DNA of 64,000 nt from Erysipelothrix sp. GTDB taxonomy: Bacteria; Bacillota_I; Bacilli_A; Erysipelotrichales; Erysipelotrichaceae. Below the pieces are notes generated by a model, which saw nothing but the letters and a program-made list of their open reading frames with translations, ran no database searches and was not told where the DNA came from. Positions 49,271-58,699 of this stretch are shown piece by piece. The position numbers and the translations under genes were made by a program. The DNA lies in the NCBI GenBank assembly GCA_012735275.1, contig JAAYHR010000018.1:1-64000 (forward strand), in the 5' to 3' direction. Every line of letters begins with the position of its first letter. Position 1 is the stretch's first letter.

Positions 49271-49771
49271 TTAATCCCTTTTCTTTCTACCAAAACGCAT
49301 TGAAGACCCGCGGGCATTTTCTCTAGCCTTAACTTGTTCACGGTGATTAGCTTCAAAAGCAAACTTTCTAAAATGAACTGAAACCTTACCAATACCAAAC
49401 ATGGCTATCTCATAAAAGTTACCATCATGTAGTTCAATAAATAATTGATCTTCCGCATTTGATGAAACTTTAAGATCCCAAGTTTTTACTTCAGGCCATT
49501 TAATTAATGTTACTAAATTATCTGCATCATAAATAAGAAAGAACTCTTCATAAATATCAACTACATTTCTTTTCTTAAATTTCATATATACGAAAGCAGT
49601 AAAAACAATAAACATTAGACCGAATATTCTTAGTTTCCATGAACCAAAGAGCATGGCAAATCCAACTAAGCCCGGCACAATGAAAACAGCAAGTGGTTTA
49701 TTATTAATCGACTTAATAAAAGTCCCTTGCGGAATTTCATCAATTTTATACTTTCTTACTTCTTCCATCAT
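49271..49771 (-). CDS. Small membrane protein of unknown function (PH-like?)
   Basis: Two adjacent TM helices then a soluble beta-rich region with a basic C-terminus; translationally adjacent to 48342..49268. Confidence 0.55.
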   Translation of the reverse strand: MMEEVRKYKIDEIPQGTFIKSINNKPLAVFIVPGLVGFAMLFGSWKLRIFGLMFIVFTAFVYMKFKKRNVVDIYEEFFLIYDADNLVTLIKWPEVKTWDLKVSSNAEDQLFIELHDGNFYEIAMFGIGKVSVHFRKFAFEANHREQVKARENARGSSMRFGRKKRD

Positions 49772-49776
49772 AGCGC

Positions 49777-50511
49777 TTATAATCCTTTTTCTTTATATAA
49801 ATCTTCTAAATCAATATTTGACTGTACATTTGGCGGATAGTTAACACTTCCTAAAATTCCAGGTTTTAATCCTTTAGCTAATAAGTTTTCTAAGGTATCA
49901 GACATAATCGCCCACATAATATATGCCGAAGATAAACCTGAAGCTGGAACAAATTTTTGATCAACACCATCAACATCTAACATACCATCACCATGTGGAG
50001 CACAGTTGTCAATTAATATATCAACAATTTCATATAGCTTCTTACCAGTTGGATGTAGTGAGTTTAATGATTTTGAGAACTCAACAGAAGTGATCCCAAT
50101 AACTTTAATTCCCATCTTAGTTGCGGCAATTGCTAAATCAACAACATGGAATGAAATCCCTGAGACTGATCCAATAAATAACACATCACCTGGATAGATA
50201 TTAGCTGACTTTAAAGCAAACTCAGCAAAACCTTCTAGATTACGATCTTTATCAGCTTCATGAGCATCTTGCACACGTGCTGTTGAAGTTAAGTTTAAAT
50301 TATATTTAAACTGTCTTAATAAGTTAAAGCCACCTGCACGGTTAAATAATTCCGAGTCGATAATATGCCCAGTATCGTACAAGTGAATTGTATGTCCGTT
50401 GGCAATAGTTTCTGAGCATAAGTTCCCTGCATCAGTGATTGCTTGGTCCTGACTTGTTTGAATAGTTTCAAATAAATCATCAATTGCTTTATAAAATCTA
50501 TTTCTTAACAT
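49777..50511 (-). CDS. SIS-domain sugar isomerase/phosphosugar-binding protein
   Basis: CSETIANGHTIHLYDTGHI, YPGDVLFIGSVSGISFHVVDLAIAATKMGIKVIGITSVEFSK. Confidence 0.85.
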   Translation of the reverse strand: MLRNRFYKAIDDLFETIQTSQDQAITDAGNLCSETIANGHTIHLYDTGHIIDSELFNRAGGFNLLRQFKYNLNLTSTARVQDAHEADKDRNLEGFAEFALKSANIYPGDVLFIGSVSGISFHVVDLAIAATKMGIKVIGITSVEFSKSLNSLHPTGKKLYEIVDILIDNCAPHGDGMLDVDGVDQKFVPASGLSSAYIMWAIMSDTLENLLAKGLKPGILGSVNYPPNVQSNIDLEDLYKEKGL

Positions 50512-50621
50512 ATAAAATATGCCTCCCTTAATAACAATAATATTTTAACACAAGATTAAAAAGAATACTATTTAGATTAAGACACTAAAAATATATGCTA
50601 TAATCTTATGAGGGTGATAGG

Positions 50622-51152
50622 ATGGAAACAAATATAATTGTAGCAATACTAACCGTAGGTTTAATTATCTATATGCTATACAATCGATTTACAATGTTTA
50701 TGGATCATAAAAAAGCACTTGATGAAGTTAATCATCGTGGCGATTTCAAAAAACTATTTACAGGCTGGCTAACATTAGGGGTATACTTAGTAACATTTGT
50801 ACTATCATCAACTTGGCTAGTAATAGTACTATTAAACAAAGAAAACTATACAGATAACGAGTTCTTACTTTGGGCCTTAATCTTAGCTGTCTTCATTGTA
50901 ACTTCAGCATCAGACTTAGTTAAAAACTCAGTACTACATACAACTTACTATAATGATCAAGGTATCTTCCACAACCAAACATACTTTAGATATAACTCAG
51001 TTAAAAACTTTAGAGTAAAACGTGGTGGTTTAGTAACCGAAGTTCATTTATACAATGGTGAAGTTCATTCAGTACCAACGAAAGCACTAACCTTCTTAGA
51101 AGATCGTATCGTAAAAGTAAAAGCAGAAAGTAATAAAGCAAAGAAAAAATAG
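50622..51152 (+). CDS. Membrane protein of unknown function (possible bacterial PH-like C-terminus)
   Basis: Three hydrophobic segments then TTYYNDQGIFHNQTYFRYNSVKNFRVKRGGLVTEVHLYNGEVHSVPTKA. Confidence 0.55.
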   Translation: METNIIVAILTVGLIIYMLYNRFTMFMDHKKALDEVNHRGDFKKLFTGWLTLGVYLVTFVLSSTWLVIVLLNKENYTDNEFLLWALILAVFIVTSASDLVKNSVLHTTYYNDQGIFHNQTYFRYNSVKNFRVKRGGLVTEVHLYNGEVHSVPTKALTFLEDRIVKVKAESNKAKKK

Positions 51153-51182
51153 AAGCACTTAATAAGTGACTTCTATTTTTTT
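51146..51182. terminator. Convergent terminator
   Basis: AAAAAATAGAAGCACTTAATAAGTGACTTCTATTTTTTT hairpin. Confidence 0.8.
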
Positions 51183-51186
51183 GTCT

Positions 51187-52368
51187 CTAAATTTTTAATT
51201 TACCCTTAGTACCATTAGCTGCATAGTTACTCAAGATATTAGATGAGTAAGTAAATGTTTTACGCGAGTTACGACGCTCACGATCAATTGCTTGTTTAAC
51301 TAAGTTATCCATAATCATAGCAAATGAAACATCTTTTGGTGACCAGAGATAGAATGCTAGTGATCCTGGCATAGAGTTAATTTCATTAACATATACTTCA
51401 TTAGTTTTTCCATCAATCATAAAATCAATACGACAAACACCAGAAGAGCCTAAAACACGAACTACTGCTTTTGATAATTCTCTAACCTTAGCTTCAAGCG
51501 CAGCATCAAGATTAGCTGGTACTTCACGCTTAGTTGAAGCCATACCTGATGATTTACCTGATTTAGCGTTTTGTAAATACTTCTCATCAAATGTTAAGAA
51601 GTCTTCATGAGAAGAAACTTCTTCAATCACTGATGTATCATTATCATAAACATCACCTAAGACTGAACAGTTAACTTCACGTAAATTCTCAACAGCTTTC
51701 TCAACAACAATCTTAGCATCAAACTCACTGGCAATTAAAATTGCATCATGTAGTTCTGCATTATTAGCTGCGAAAGTAATCCCAATTGATGATCCTAAAT
51801 TTGCCGGTTTAACAACGACAGGATAACCAATTGCTTCTGCTTGTGCATAGTATTCTTCTTTATTATCTTCATACTCAAAGTCATATAACCAGAACCATTT
51901 AACGATTGGAATATTTGAGTTCTCAAAGATATGTTTCATAATTACTTTATCTTGCCCAACCGCAGATCCGGTTGTATCTGATCCAGCAAATGGTAAGCCA
52001 AGCATTTCTAAGTAACCTTGTAAAACACCATCTTCACCGTTTGTTCCGTGCATTACTGGAATTACTAAGTCAATAACTTGAGGTTTACTACCAAATAATT
52101 TTTGCTTAACATTATTCATATAAACATGTTGTCCATCTTTATATAAATAAACTGCATCAAGACCTTTGATTAATTGATCTAAATCACGATATGCTTCAAT
52201 ATCTAATAATTTCTCACCTGAATATATTTCGCTATTTTTTGAAATATAGACTGGCACAATATTATATTTATTTCTATCCATTGCTTCAATTGCTTGTAGT
52301 GCAGAAATCACACTAACTTCATGTTCAACACTCTTGCCACCAAACATTACCGCTACATTAATTTTCAT
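51187..52368 (-). CDS. ddl: D-alanine--D-alanine ligase
   Basis: VMFGGKSVEHEVSVISA, MHGTNGEDGVLQGYLEMLGLPFAGS, VVKPANLGSSIGI, VNEINSMPGS. Confidence 0.96.
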   Translation of the reverse strand: MKINVAVMFGGKSVEHEVSVISALQAIEAMDRNKYNIVPVYISKNSEIYSGEKLLDIEAYRDLDQLIKGLDAVYLYKDGQHVYMNNVKQKLFGSKPQVIDLVIPVMHGTNGEDGVLQGYLEMLGLPFAGSDTTGSAVGQDKVIMKHIFENSNIPIVKWFWLYDFEYEDNKEEYYAQAEAIGYPVVVKPANLGSSIGITFAANNAELHDAILIASEFDAKIVVEKAVENLREVNCSVLGDVYDNDTSVIEEVSSHEDFLTFDEKYLQNAKSGKSSGMASTKREVPANLDAALEAKVRELSKAVVRVLGSSGVCRIDFMIDGKTNEVYVNEINSMPGSLAFYLWSPKDVSFAMIMDNLVKQAIDRERRNSRKTFTYSSNILSNYAANGTKGKLKI

Positions 52369-52376
52369 ATTTCCTC

Positions 52377-52979
52377 CTAGTCGACATAGACCGCTTTATT
52401 ATTAATCAAGATATCATATGCAATTGTAAGTTCTTCCTTAGTTGATTTACTAGATAGTTCCGGTAAATTGTCAAAATCATAAAAGCCTGCATCTAATACT
52501 TCAAAGCCTATATCTAATTTAATATCATCTTTAACATATGCTACAAAATATGTAACATATTCTGAAATTGCTACCCGTGGTTGACGGTATTTCTCACGCA
52601 TAAACATTGCCAGCATGCGCTCAATCTCAACCTTAATTCCAACTTCTTCAAATACTTCTTTCCTGGCATTTTCTCGCGGTGAAATAAAGAGATCAGCCCA
52701 ACCACCTGGTACCGTCCACTTCTTATCATCAGCTTCTTTAACAAAGAGTATTTGATTTTTTTCATTTACTATTATAACACGAACCGAAGTATTTGGCGTT
52801 GGGTAAAGGTTACGCACAAATAAGTTCTCATTAATTGGCTCCGTAAAATTCTTATTTAGCATCTCTAAAGACAGGTTAGCTAACTCTTGATAGTTCTCAA
52901 GAGCATAGTCATCCTTAGAAAATTTTAATCCAATTTTTGAAACACTTAAAACTTTTAAGATATATTGTTCAATTGTCAT
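52377..52979 (-). CDS. NUDIX hydrolase with N-terminal helical extension
   Basis: Nudix box GGWADLFISPRENARKEVFEEVGI. Confidence 0.93.
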   Translation of the reverse strand: MTIEQYILKVLSVSKIGLKFSKDDYALENYQELANLSLEMLNKNFTEPINENLFVRNLYPTPNTSVRVIIVNEKNQILFVKEADDKKWTVPGGWADLFISPRENARKEVFEEVGIKVEIERMLAMFMREKYRQPRVAISEYVTYFVAYVKDDIKLDIGFEVLDAGFYDFDNLPELSSKSTKEELTIAYDILINNKAVYVD

Positions 52980-52987
52980 AATAACTC

Positions 52988-54544
52988 CTAATTAGAAAAT
53001 GCATCAGGTAGATCATTTTCAAGTAAGATAACATCACTCGCATCAGTAATCGAATAAGCATAAGCTAGCGCTTCACGAACCGTATCAAAGACATGAATAT
53101 TCTCAGTCTTAAAGCCACTCGCAACTAAACCATCATAAATAGGCTTAGTCTGATTCTTTCCAACTAAAATTGCGATATCAACTTTATCTAACATATTATA
53201 GCCAAACTTATAGTTTTCATCATTTTGAATAACACCCAGATCAATCATTCCCGGGGTAATAATTATGCGCTGATTATCCATCTCTGAAATTACTTTTAAG
53301 GACATATTAGCCCCTTCTGGATTTGAATTAAAGGCATTATCAATAAAGGTTCTACCATTAATTTTCTTTAACTCTAAACGGTGTTCAATAAAGTTAACAT
53401 GCGCTACGGCTTTAATTAACTTTTCCCAGGCAATACCTAACTGATGGCCCAGTGCGACTGCCGATAAAATATTGGATACATTATGTTCACCAAGTAAACG
53501 TGTTTCAAATGGATAAGCTTTTCCATCATGTTTAATTAAGAATGAAGATCCATTAATTGAATAGCTAATTTCATCTGCAAAGTAATCAACATCGGGACTA
53601 ATTAGCCCATATGAAATTACTTTAACTGGGTTTTTAACCTGGTAGTTTTTAATATATTCATTATCTTTATTAAGAATCGCAATTCCAGCTGCCGGAAGCA
53701 TTTCTACTAAAGCCATTTTTTCTTTAATAATATTTTCAATCGATTTAAAGGTCATTAAATGTTGTGGTCCAATTGAGGTAATAATCGCATACTTAGGATT
53801 AATTAAATTAACTAGTTCAACGATATCGCCGACCTTATCAGCACCCATCTCAGCAATAAAGACTTCATGAGTATTCTTTAAATCATTTCTAACGGTTAGC
53901 GTTAAGCCCATTGGTGTATTAAATGATGCTGGTGATGCCAGTGAATAATATGCTTCACCTAAAACCTCATTAACAATATTCTTCGACGATGTCTTACCAT
54001 ATGAGCCCGTAATCCCAACTTTAATTAAAGATGGATTAGCTTTTAGAATTGCTTTTGCTTTATTTTTAAACATTTCTCTAAATAAATATTCAATTGGTGA
54101 CGTAATTAGCGCCACTAAATAGATCGCTAGATATGGAATAAAGATTGAGAAAATTAAAGTATACATTACAAAGTTTATATCTAAAACATTTACTAAAAGT
54201 AAGAGCACGATATAAATTATTACTAAGACAATAATTTGACGCATTACACGCCCAGTTATTACCAGTGGTTTAATATAAGTTCTTTTAACTTCACGCTCAA
54301 GCATATAGAGTGAGTAGAGTAAGATGATAATTGCTCCAACTAAGTTACCAACAAAGACTGCTAAAAGGAAACTTACAACAATTGTCAGTAATGATATAGC
54401 GATTGTTTCACTATTCTTTATTTGTGATCTTAGCCAAATCGTATAGCGTTTTACTTCATAACGGTTTTGTTGAAACATATGTAAGGCCTGTTTACTTGGA
54501 AGTACAAGACCAATTATTGTAATTAAAATTAAGATTATCTTCAT
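52988..54544 (-). CDS. MurF-like Mur ligase with polytopic membrane N-terminal domain
   Basis: N-terminal ~170 aa with several hydrophobic helices; then VGITGSYGKTSSKNIVNEVL, AEMGADKVGDIVELVNLINPKYAIITSIGPQH, HNVSNILSAVALG, FNSNPEGANMSL. Confidence 0.85.
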   Translation of the reverse strand: MKIILILITIIGLVLPSKQALHMFQQNRYEVKRYTIWLRSQIKNSETIAISLLTIVVSFLLAVFVGNLVGAIIILLYSLYMLEREVKRTYIKPLVITGRVMRQIIVLVIIYIVLLLLVNVLDINFVMYTLIFSIFIPYLAIYLVALITSPIEYLFREMFKNKAKAILKANPSLIKVGITGSYGKTSSKNIVNEVLGEAYYSLASPASFNTPMGLTLTVRNDLKNTHEVFIAEMGADKVGDIVELVNLINPKYAIITSIGPQHLMTFKSIENIIKEKMALVEMLPAAGIAILNKDNEYIKNYQVKNPVKVISYGLISPDVDYFADEISYSINGSSFLIKHDGKAYPFETRLLGEHNVSNILSAVALGHQLGIAWEKLIKAVAHVNFIEHRLELKKINGRTFIDNAFNSNPEGANMSLKVISEMDNQRIIITPGMIDLGVIQNDENYKFGYNMLDKVDIAILVGKNQTKPIYDGLVASGFKTENIHVFDTVREALAYAYSITDASDVILLENDLPDAFSN

Positions 54545-55296
54545 ACTTTATCCTCTTTCAAAAATATATCAATGACACTTAAAAATCTTGGCATTTGATT
54601 AAAATATGCATAATGGCCATCATTCTCAAAGACTGCTAAACCAGCATTGGGAATTTCTCGCTCCATTTTCTGCCCCATCCATAGTGGTGTGGCATCATCT
54701 AATGATCCCCAAACTAAAAGCACTTCACATTTGATGTCTTTTAAGTAAGGTGTTAAGTCTAAATTTACAATTTCAACAAAGGATGCTCGCATTGCACCTG
54801 ATAAAGCACGATAGTCTTCACTACCGGCATTCTTCATCATTGCTTCACGTTTTTTAGATAAGCCTGGTAACTTTAAAACTTGCTTAGCCAGTTTATAAGA
54901 ATAAGTGCGCGTATAATATTTTAATCCGCGCTTAGGACGAATACCAGCCCCTCCGGTAAAGATCATTTTCTTTACATCATGGTCTTTAGCATAATAGATT
55001 GCGACCCTAACGCCAAATGAGTGGGCAATAATAATTGGATTATTAATATCTAGTTCTTCAATAAACTTGGCTAACATTTCGGAGTAAACATCGACTCCCC
55101 AAGTCGTATTTGGTGTATCCGATTGACCAAAGCCCGGAAAGTCTAAATTATAGACAGTGAAAAACTCTGACAAATAATCAGAGACTGGCTCCATCATCGA
55201 TGTATTTTGGCCCCATCCATGTAATAGGATAACTGCTTGATCCTTATTACCAGCCTTTGTATAGTTTACATTTAAATCTAAAATTTTAACTTTCAT
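54541..55296 (-). CDS. Alpha/beta hydrolase
   Basis: ILLHGWGQNTSMMEP, nucleophile elbow IAHSFGVR, VLLVWGSLDDATP, ENDGHYAYF; start set at MKVKILD. Confidence 0.92.
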   Translation of the reverse strand: MKVKILDLNVNYTKAGNKDQAVILLHGWGQNTSMMEPVSDYLSEFFTVYNLDFPGFGQSDTPNTTWGVDVYSEMLAKFIEELDINNPIIIAHSFGVRVAIYYAKDHDVKKMIFTGGAGIRPKRGLKYYTRTYSYKLAKQVLKLPGLSKKREAMMKNAGSEDYRALSGAMRASFVEIVNLDLTPYLKDIKCEVLLVWGSLDDATPLWMGQKMEREIPNAGLAVFENDGHYAYFNQMPRFLSVIDIFLKEDKV

Positions 55297-55364
55297 AATA
55301 ACCCCTAATCTTTGTCCATTATAGTATATTTTCACATTAAAATAAAGTTGTCAGCTAATCAGAA

Positions 55365-56696
55365 CTACTTCTCAATTGTGATCATTACCCCATCCTCAGT
55401 ATTTTCAGCATCAACGACATAGCCATAAGCCCCAACGACCCTTAGAACAATTGATAAGCCCATACCAAAGCCACCATCCGTACCCTTCTCATAAGGTTTA
55501 AACATAGTTTGTTTAACTGCATCAGTTAAGTGAATACCATCATTTGATATCGTTAATTTATTCTCACTGAGTTCAATCTTAATGTAAGTTTGAGCATAAC
55601 GTAGTGCATTATCCAGAATATTCTCACAAACCACACGCCAGCTCTCTTCCTCACCAACAAACATCACATCTTCAAGTTCAGTAATAACTTCAAGATTTGA
55701 TGAGATTGGAATAACTGACATAATCGTTTTCTCAATAATTTCTTTTAGTGCTAATTCTTCAGTATCATTATTGGCAACTAAATAATCCATTCGATTTAAG
55801 AGTAGGAGTGAGTGAACTTTTTGTTCTAAGCGCGTTGCATGTTCAATAATAACATCAACTGACTTCTCTAAAGTATCGTAAGGATAAATGCCATCTTTAA
55901 TTGATTCACCGTAAGACTTAATTGTTGCAATTGGTGTTTTTAAATCATGGGAAATATTTTGAATTAACTCAGCTTTGATTCGCTCTTGTGTTTTTAACTC
56001 TTCATTCATATAAACTAAGGCCTTTGATACTTCACCTAACTCATCTTGACGATCAATCTCTAAAGTAGCATCTTCATCCTTAGTAATCTTATTTACATAG
56101 TCTTGAATCTTAGATAAGGATCTAATAATTGATGAAACCCACATCAGCATAACCGCAAAGAGTAAGAAGACGATTAATAAAACCGCATTAACGACTGAGT
56201 TAATTAATCGATTTCTTAAAGCTAATGAATAATCTTTGGAAATCGTCGTGACATAGGTCACATTCGATTCGGGTTTAATCGTAATTTCCACAACAAAGGA
56301 AGATGAGTTATCACTAATCTCAACAATAGCTGCATAGTTTTCATGAATCATTTGTTGTTGGCGCTGTAAGTTAATTTGATTACGAATTGATGCTGGTAGA
56401 TAACGATACGTTTCTGTTTGATATTCACCATTAATATCCCAGATCTTATGGGAAACTTCTTCATCATCTTTAAAGTTTACTAAGAAGTCACCATTACCAT
56501 TCATTTGATATGCTTCAATAATTGAATCTTGGGATGACGCTAAATAGGATTCCATTTCAATTGAAACAAACTCATTAATATTATTGTTTAAATAGGTAAA
56601 GAAGAATGATAAAAAAACAACAACAAATAATAGGATGATACCTATTAGTTGTTGTGCAAGACTTAGTCTAAATAATTTTTCTCTAGACTTATTCAT
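55365..56696 (-). CDS. Membrane sensor histidine kinase
   Basis: Two TM segments, HAMP, ISHDLKTPIATIKSYGES, ENILDNALRYA, GGFGMGLSIV. Confidence 0.94.
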   Translation of the reverse strand: MNKSREKLFRLSLAQQLIGIILLFVVVFLSFFFTYLNNNINEFVSIEMESYLASSQDSIIEAYQMNGNGDFLVNFKDDEEVSHKIWDINGEYQTETYRYLPASIRNQINLQRQQQMIHENYAAIVEISDNSSSFVVEITIKPESNVTYVTTISKDYSLALRNRLINSVVNAVLLIVFLLFAVMLMWVSSIIRSLSKIQDYVNKITKDEDATLEIDRQDELGEVSKALVYMNEELKTQERIKAELIQNISHDLKTPIATIKSYGESIKDGIYPYDTLEKSVDVIIEHATRLEQKVHSLLLLNRMDYLVANNDTEELALKEIIEKTIMSVIPISSNLEVITELEDVMFVGEEESWRVVCENILDNALRYAQTYIKIELSENKLTISNDGIHLTDAVKQTMFKPYEKGTDGGFGMGLSIVLRVVGAYGYVVDAENTEDGVMITIEK

Positions 56697-57363
56697 TTAT
56701 ACCTAACCTATATCCAAATCCATAAATTGTATTAATCGTTAAACGTTCCATTTTCTTACGTAGTTTTCTTAGAGTGTCATCAATTACACGATCAGAAACA
56801 TAGTAAGAATCTTCTTTCCATACTTGCGCTAAAATTTGCTCGCGTGAAAAGGCAGTTTGTGGATTCTTTAAGAAGAGTAGTAGTAAATCAAACTCTTTTG
56901 TTGTTAATTCAATTGTTTTATCACCATCGTAAACAATACGAGCATTCTCATCAACCTCATAGCCATCAACTTGCATGCGGTTAACTGCTTCATCACGATA
57001 AGTTCTTCTTAAAACAGCATTGACTCTTAATACAACTTCTTTGGGTGAGAATGGTTTTGTAATGTAATCATCACTACCACGCTCTAAGCCAATTATTTTA
57101 TCAAAGTCTTGATCACGGGCACTCATAAAGATAACCGGAACATTTGGATTAACTTGTTGAATCTCGTCAATTAGATCAAAACCACTTTTATCATCTAACA
57201 TGATATCTAGTAACCATAGATCGATATCATCATCATTAATTGCTGAGTAAGCTGATTCATAAGTATAATGTTGACGCACTTCAAAACCATCTTGTTCTAA
57301 GTAACGTTTAACAAGTTCATTTAGATCTTTTTCATCTTCAACTATTGAAACAACTTTTTTCAT
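56689..57363 (-). CDS. OmpR/PhoB-family response regulator
   Basis: Receiver (VEDEKDLNE, LLDIMLDDKSGFDL, KPFSPKE) plus winged-helix C-terminus. Confidence 0.95.
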   Translation of the reverse strand: MKKVVSIVEDEKDLNELVKRYLEQDGFEVRQHYTYESAYSAINDDDIDLWLLDIMLDDKSGFDLIDEIQQVNPNVPVIFMSARDQDFDKIIGLERGSDDYITKPFSPKEVVLRVNAVLRRTYRDEAVNRMQVDGYEVDENARIVYDGDKTIELTTKEFDLLLLFLKNPQTAFSREQILAQVWKEDSYYVSDRVIDDTLRKLRKKMERLTINTIYGFGYRLGINE

Positions 57364-57367
57364 ATAT

Positions 57368-58699
57368 TTACCTCTCTATTTGTTTTATCGTATCAATTAT
57401 CGCTCCAACATGTTGATCACATAAGGCTTGTGTCTTAGCTTCAATCATAACTCTTATTAAAGGTTCAGTCCCTGATGGACGAACTAATACACGACCTTCT
57501 TTACCTAGAATATCTTCAACACTTGAAATCTTGCTAACTAATTCTTTATTAGTTAAAACCGCATTTTTATCCTTAACCTTATGGTTAACTAATAATTGTG
57601 GGTAGATAACTAAGCCTTCTAATAATTCTGACAGAGTTTTACTTTCATTTTTCATAATTGATAATATTTTTAGAGCAACTAATAGACCATCACCCATGTT
57701 TGAGTGATTCTTTAAAATAATATGGCCTGATTGCTCACCACCAATAACAAAGTTATCAGCATTCATCTTTTCAAAGACATTCTTATCACCAACATCAGTA
57801 ATAACATAGTTAGTTCCGGTTGCATCAAATGCACGTAGTAAACCTAAGTTACTCATGACTGTCACAACTGTCGTATCATTTTCTAACATCTTATGTTTAG
57901 CATAGTAGTTAGATAGGATGTACATAATTCCATCACCATCAACAATATTATTATTTTCATCAACAAAGATTAAACGATCTCCATCTCCATCAAAGGCAAC
58001 ACCAGCATCAAACTTATGATCTTGCATTACTGATCTTAGTGTTTCTGGATGTGTTGATCCACAGTTAGTATTAATATTAATACCATCTGGTTGATTATTA
58101 ATTACTTCATACTCAAGATTAAACTGATTAAAGACTTTAACTAAGTCATATGCTGAACCGTTAGCCGCATCTACCATAATTTTTAAGCCACTTAAATCAG
58201 TATTAATTGATTTTTCTAAGTAAGCATTGTACTGCGTAATTAAGTCGGTTGCAATTCTTGATCTTCCAATATTTTCATTGATCATATAAGGTATTTCAAT
58301 TTTACCATCAATATAATCTTCAATTTCTTCTTGTAAAAATTCATCAATCTTTAAACCATCATGATTCATAATTTTTAATCCATTATCAAAGTATGGGTTG
58401 TGGCTTGCGGAAATCATAATTCCACAGGCATAGTCATTCTCTTTTAAGATATAGGCAACTAGTGGTGTCACAACAACACCTAGTAGATCAACATCACAGC
58501 CTGAAGCCATAAAACCAGCTGCTAAAGCTGACTCTAACATTTCACCAGAGAGACGTGTGTCTCTTCCGATTAAAACCTTAGCTTTATCACTACTTAACTT
58601 ATAACCTAAATAACGCCCGACTTTATATGCTAGCTCCGGTGTTAACTTAACATTCGCTTTCCCGCGAATTCCATCTGTTCCAAAATATTTAAATGACAT
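57368..58699 (-). CDS. glmM: Phosphoglucosamine mutase
   Basis: KYFGTDGIRGKANVKLTPELAYKVG, GIMISASHNPYFDNGLK, FDGDGDRLIFVDE, RPSGTEPLIRVM. Confidence 0.97.
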   Translation of the reverse strand: MSFKYFGTDGIRGKANVKLTPELAYKVGRYLGYKLSSDKAKVLIGRDTRLSGEMLESALAAGFMASGCDVDLLGVVVTPLVAYILKENDYACGIMISASHNPYFDNGLKIMNHDGLKIDEFLQEEIEDYIDGKIEIPYMINENIGRSRIATDLITQYNAYLEKSINTDLSGLKIMVDAANGSAYDLVKVFNQFNLEYEVINNQPDGININTNCGSTHPETLRSVMQDHKFDAGVAFDGDGDRLIFVDENNNIVDGDGIMYILSNYYAKHKMLENDTTVVTVMSNLGLLRAFDATGTNYVITDVGDKNVFEKMNADNFVIGGEQSGHIILKNHSNMGDGLLVALKILSIMKNESKTLSELLEGLVIYPQLLVNHKVKDKNAVLTNKELVSKISSVEDILGKEGRVLVRPSGTEPLIRVMIEAKTQALCDQHVGAIIDTIKQIER

